8,612 nucleotides of DNA from CACKLF01 sp002725175. Its GTDB lineage: Bacteria; Pseudomonadota; Alphaproteobacteria; Rhodobacterales; Rhodobacteraceae. Positions 6,630-8,612 of the stretch are shown here, in pieces (position 1 is the stretch's first letter; the number at the start of each line of letters is the position of its first letter). The translations under genes and the position numbers were made by a program. Location of the stretch: contig PBQX02000052.1 of the NCBI GenBank assembly GCA_002725175.2, positions 1 to 8,612 of the forward strand, in the 5' to 3' direction. Under the pieces are notes generated by a model. The model had not been told where the DNA came from. It ran no database searches and saw only the letters and a program-made list of their open reading frames with translations.

Positions 6630-6643
6630 ATCTATTAAAGAAT

Positions 6644-6672
6644 ATTATTTTAAAATAACTTCAACAAGTCAA
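6644..6672 (-). promoter_or_regulatory. Candidate sigma70-type promoter of ihfA
   Basis: On the - strand, TTGACT (6667-6672; 5 of 6) and AATAAT (6644-6649; 5 of 6) are separated by 17 bp, inside the 98-bp gap after plsX. Predicted initiation is about 20 nt upstream of the TTG start and just ahead of the Shine-Dalgarno. A perfect 14-bp palindrome, TTATTTTAAAATAA (6645-6658), covers most of the -10 box and part of the spacer and might serve as an operator, though AT-rich chance is possible. Confidence 0.5.
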
Positions 6673-6714
6673 CTAATTCTCTCGAAAACTAACTTAATTT
6701 TAGGATGACTTAGA

Positions 6715-7782
6715 TTAGTCATTGGAAATTTTCGGATTACTTAGGTTAGAAGAAAGATTGTGCGAAAAATTATTTGTAGTTAATCTAATTGCTAATCTGA
6801 CCGCAGCTTCTATGCCTATGTGGTCAGCATTCCCATGAGATTTGACAATAAGACCATTTAATCCAAGAAGAACTCCTCCATTGACACGTCTAGGATCCAT
6901 TTTATTTTTTAACCTTTTTAGGGGCTTTATTGCAAAAATTGAACTAACTCTGGATAGAAAACTCTGTCTAAAACTGTTGGAAACAAAATCTCCTATAAGC
7001 TTTGCAGTGCCTTCACCAGTCTTTAGAGCTATATTCCCAGTAAAGCCGTCAGTAACGATAACATCCACCATATCTGAAGGTAAATCTGTACCTTCTACAA
7101 AACCCAGATAATTAAAGTTATAATTTTTTGAGGCTATTTTTATTTCTTCGTTGGCGTTGTATAAATGCTTTGATCCCTTAATCTCCTCTGTTCCAACATT
7201 AAGCAACCCAACTCTTGGTAGAGAAATGTTGAAGCCATTTTGGGCATAAGTGGCTCCCATGATTGCATATTTCAAAAGATCCTGGGTGTCCGCTTTTACG
7301 TCTGCCCCTGCATCCAGAAGAATATTAAAGCCTGAAGGGTTTCTTGAAGGCCATAAAACTGCTATAGCCGGCCTATTGACACCGGAAATTTTCCTTAATT
7401 TTACTAAAGACATCAACATTAAAGCTCCTGTATTTCCACAAGAAACAGCTGCATTTGCGTGGTTATCTTTAACACTTTCTATGCTCGAAAGCATGCTTGT
7501 GCCATTCCCATTTCTAAGAGCGTCGGTTGGTTTTTGAGTCATTAAAACTGCTTTTTCAGCATTTTTTATCTGTGATATTTTTTTTAATTCAGGGTAATCG
7601 TTTAGTATTGACTGTAAGTTTTTGGAATTGCCGTGTAGTATATAAGACACGTGGGGAAATGTACCCCTTACCAATTCAAGTCCCCTAATCACGGTTAGTT
7701 CATCATTTTCACCTCCAAGGGTGTCAATGGAAATACATATTTTTTCATCAAATATTGAGGTATTTTTCATTACTTTATTCAT
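6715..7782 (-). CDS. plsX: Phosphate acyltransferase PlsX (acyl-ACP:phosphate transacylase)
   Basis: PlsX converts acyl-ACP and phosphate to acyl-phosphate, the donor that PlsY uses to start glycerophospholipid synthesis; it acts peripherally at the inner membrane. The 355 residues match the family. Near the N-terminus ISIDTLGGEND (18-27) occupies the place of the usual DAMGGD. Then come AAVSCGNTGALM (111-122), RPAIAVLWP (137-145), VGLLNVGTEEIKG (191-203) and VDVIVTDGFTGNIALKT (239-255), all strong PlsX segments. The end, VLLGLNGLIVKSHG..D..GIEAAVRLAIR, is also typical, followed by a Ser/Asn-rich tail. The start may be the ATG at 7782 or the next in-frame ATG at 7770; neither has a clear Shine-Dalgarno, and the 14-bp gap to rpmF suggests translational coupling. 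fabH does not follow. Confidence 0.95.
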   Translation of the reverse strand: MNKVMKNTSIFDEKICISIDTLGGENDELTVIRGLELVRGTFPHVSYILHGNSKNLQSILNDYPELKKISQIKNAEKAVLMTQKPTDALRNGNGTSMLSSIESVKDNHANAAVSCGNTGALMLMSLVKLRKISGVNRPAIAVLWPSRNPSGFNILLDAGADVKADTQDLLKYAIMGATYAQNGFNISLPRVGLLNVGTEEIKGSKHLYNANEEIKIASKNYNFNYLGFVEGTDLPSDMVDVIVTDGFTGNIALKTGEGTAKLIGDFVSNSFRQSFLSRVSSIFAIKPLKRLKNKMDPRRVNGGVLLGLNGLIVKSHGNADHIGIEAAVRLAIRLTTNNFSHNLSSNLSNPKISND

Positions 7783-7796
7783 TTAGTAATGGTCTA

Positions 7797-8006
7797 TTAA
7801 GCTACATCTTCTTCCAGTTCTTCTTCTTGTTCCGAGACGCTAACTATTTCCATAGAATTATAAAAGCCACACGACGGGCACACATGATGAGGTCTACGTT
7901 TTTCTCCGCAGTTTGGGCATTCGTTACTAATTTCAGAGGCTAATGAAGAGTGTGCTCTTCGCATACCTCTCTTAGATTTAGAAATCTTACTCTTTGGTAC
8001 CGCCAT
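7797..8006 (-). CDS. rpmF: 50S ribosomal protein L32 (bL32), zinc-binding form
   Basis: This is a structural protein of the large ribosomal subunit. The 69-residue product starts MAVPKSKISKSKRGMRRAH, the standard L32 opening. It keeps all four zinc-ribbon cysteines in CPNC (30-33) and CPSC (43-46), so it is the zinc-dependent version. Residues 58-69 form an acidic tail (SEQEEELEEDVA) that makes it a little longer than many L32 proteins. AGGAGA at 8012-8017 lies 5 nt before the ATG. rpmF directly upstream of plsX and downstream of yceD is a widely conserved order, linking ribosome and lipid synthesis. Confidence 0.97.
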   Translation of the reverse strand: MAVPKSKISKSKRGMRRAHSSLASEISNECPNCGEKRRPHHVCPSCGFYNSMEIVSVSEQEEELEEDVA

Positions 8007-8011
8007 TATTT

Positions 8012-8017
8012 TCTCCT
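8012..8017 (-). promoter_or_regulatory. Ribosome binding site of rpmF
   Basis: AGGAGA on the - strand lies 5 nt upstream of the rpmF ATG at 8006. It is a strong Shine-Dalgarno, as expected for a highly expressed ribosomal protein gene. Confidence 0.75.
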
Positions 8018-8094
8018 AAGCACTAACTGAGAATAAATGCTATTTTGATGGGACCATAACCATTATGCAAATAATCGCAAGTAAAATTCCAGCC

Positions 8095-8612
8095 TTAATC
8101 TATTTTATTTTTTTTATTTAGATCTTTTAAGATTTTGAATGGGGTTTCTGGATATTTTCCCTGATCATACATATTTTTTTCATTCTTCTTACGAATTTTA
8201 CTAATGTTTTCTACTTTAGGATATTCTGGAGTATTAAGTGATAACTCTTCAAGCAAAATATCCATTAGATTAAGAGTTTCTTCAAATTTTTCGTATTCGG
8301 CTTTAGATAAATCACTCTCTGTAGTTTTCTCACTAATTGAGGATAAATCTTTTGTATAAACCCTTTTAACATTTGATTTTATAAAAGAAGTAACGGGCTC
8401 CAAAGTAACCACACATTCTTGCATGACATAAAAATTTAAACTCGCATTCAATTGCCACCGAGACAAACTGTTCTGTTGGAAACTTCCAAAAAAGCTGAGC
8501 TTATCAAAACTTAAGACCTTCATTTCTTTTGCAAGAAAACTTAAGACCTTCTTTTTAGGGTTAACATTAAAATTTATCTTATCTTTATTAACATCAAGTT
8601 TCAGTAAAATAG
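8095..8612 (-). CDS. YceD/DUF177 family protein, C-terminal part (5' end beyond window)
   Basis: YceD proteins are linked to large-subunit and 23S rRNA maturation, and sit upstream of rpmF-plsX in many bacteria. The signature CVVTLEPVTSFI follows LNASLNFYVMQE, as in the family core, and the end TPFKILKDLNKK resembles the usual C-terminal NPFAxLxxLKK. The ATG at 8523 is probably internal: the frame stays open to the right edge, and the upstream residues (ending FNVNPKKKVLSFLAKE) align with the family segment before the core. The family's usual acidic middle and a clear DLGEL-type segment are degenerate (LNLMDILLEELSL). About 172 codons are visible. A 16-bp direct repeat encodes KVLSF twice near 8506-8551. 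The 88-bp gap before rpmF holds no other gene. Confidence 0.75.
   Translation of the reverse strand, partial: ILLKLDVNKDKINFNVNPKKKVLSFLAKEMKVLSFDKLSFFGSFQQNSLSRWQLNASLNFYVMQECVVTLEPVTSFIKSNVKRVYTKDLSSISEKTTESDLSKAEYEKFEETLNLMDILLEELSLNTPEYPKVENISKIRKKNEKNMYDQGKYPETPFKILKDLNKKNKID
8506..8551. repeat. 16-bp direct repeat inside the YceD gene, 30-bp period
   Basis: AAAACTTAAGACCTTC occurs exactly at 8506-8521 and 8536-8551. The offset is 30 bp, so the copies are in the same frame and both encode KVLSF ten residues apart. The 14 bp between the copies do not match what follows the second, so it is not a full tandem duplication. Confidence 0.85.

Noticed and set aside
7755..7943. Small + strand open frame opposite rpmF and the start of plsX
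   Set aside because: It is antisense to a clear L32 gene with an intact zinc ribbon; its hydrophobic look comes from the complement of Lys/Glu codons.
8018..8080. Promoter for rpmF in the 88-bp gap (TTGCGA...TATGGT on the - strand)
   Set aside because: Each box matches only 4 of 6 positions; co-transcription from yceD is equally likely, so I did not list it.

Overview
The window looks like a core chromosomal segment of an AT-rich alphaproteobacterium (GC about one third by eye), probably a streamlined, uncultivated lineage known from an assembled metagenome. This rests on gene content and order. dgt-argS-SPOR-scpA-scpB on the + strand is the usual alphaproteobacterial cell-division and chromosome-organisation cluster. 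yceD-rpmF-plsX-(fabH)-ihfA-merR-tRNA-Pro on the - strand is another typical alphaproteobacterial run. The ArgRS carries the LPPPKG insert I associate with this class, and the dCTP deaminase is the long, duplicated form. I cannot name the order or genus.

Left half, + strand (1-4533): the C-terminal half of a dGTPase-like HD hydrolase (cut by the left edge), arginyl-tRNA synthetase, a membrane-anchored SPOR protein, and the two SMC partners ScpA and ScpB. Right half, - strand, in transcription order from the right edge: YceD/DUF177 (runs off the right edge), ribosomal protein L32, PlsX, IHF alpha, a MerR-family regulator, tRNA-Pro(GGG), and dCTP deaminase. scpB and dcd converge with 30 bp between their stop codons. 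No intergenic gap exceeds 100 bp, so there is no long gene-free stretch.

The genes are housekeeping: nucleotide pools (dgt, dcd), translation (argS, rpmF, tRNA-Pro), phospholipid and fatty-acid precursor supply (plsX), chromosome architecture (scpA, scpB, ihfA) and septal peptidoglycan binding (SPOR). I see no mobile element, CRISPR array, defence system or novel cassette, and I do not claim an undescribed system.

The points worth attention are absences and assembly signals. Genes I would expect are missing at three places: nagZ between SPOR and scpA, fabH between plsX and ihfA, and tat genes after scpB. A block of about 71 ambiguous bases lies only between 2751 and 6092. These fall mostly at third codon positions, as expected for two related strains merged in the assembly. 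Two good sigma70-type promoters are visible: one almost on top of tRNA-Pro, and one upstream of ihfA in the space where fabH would be expected.
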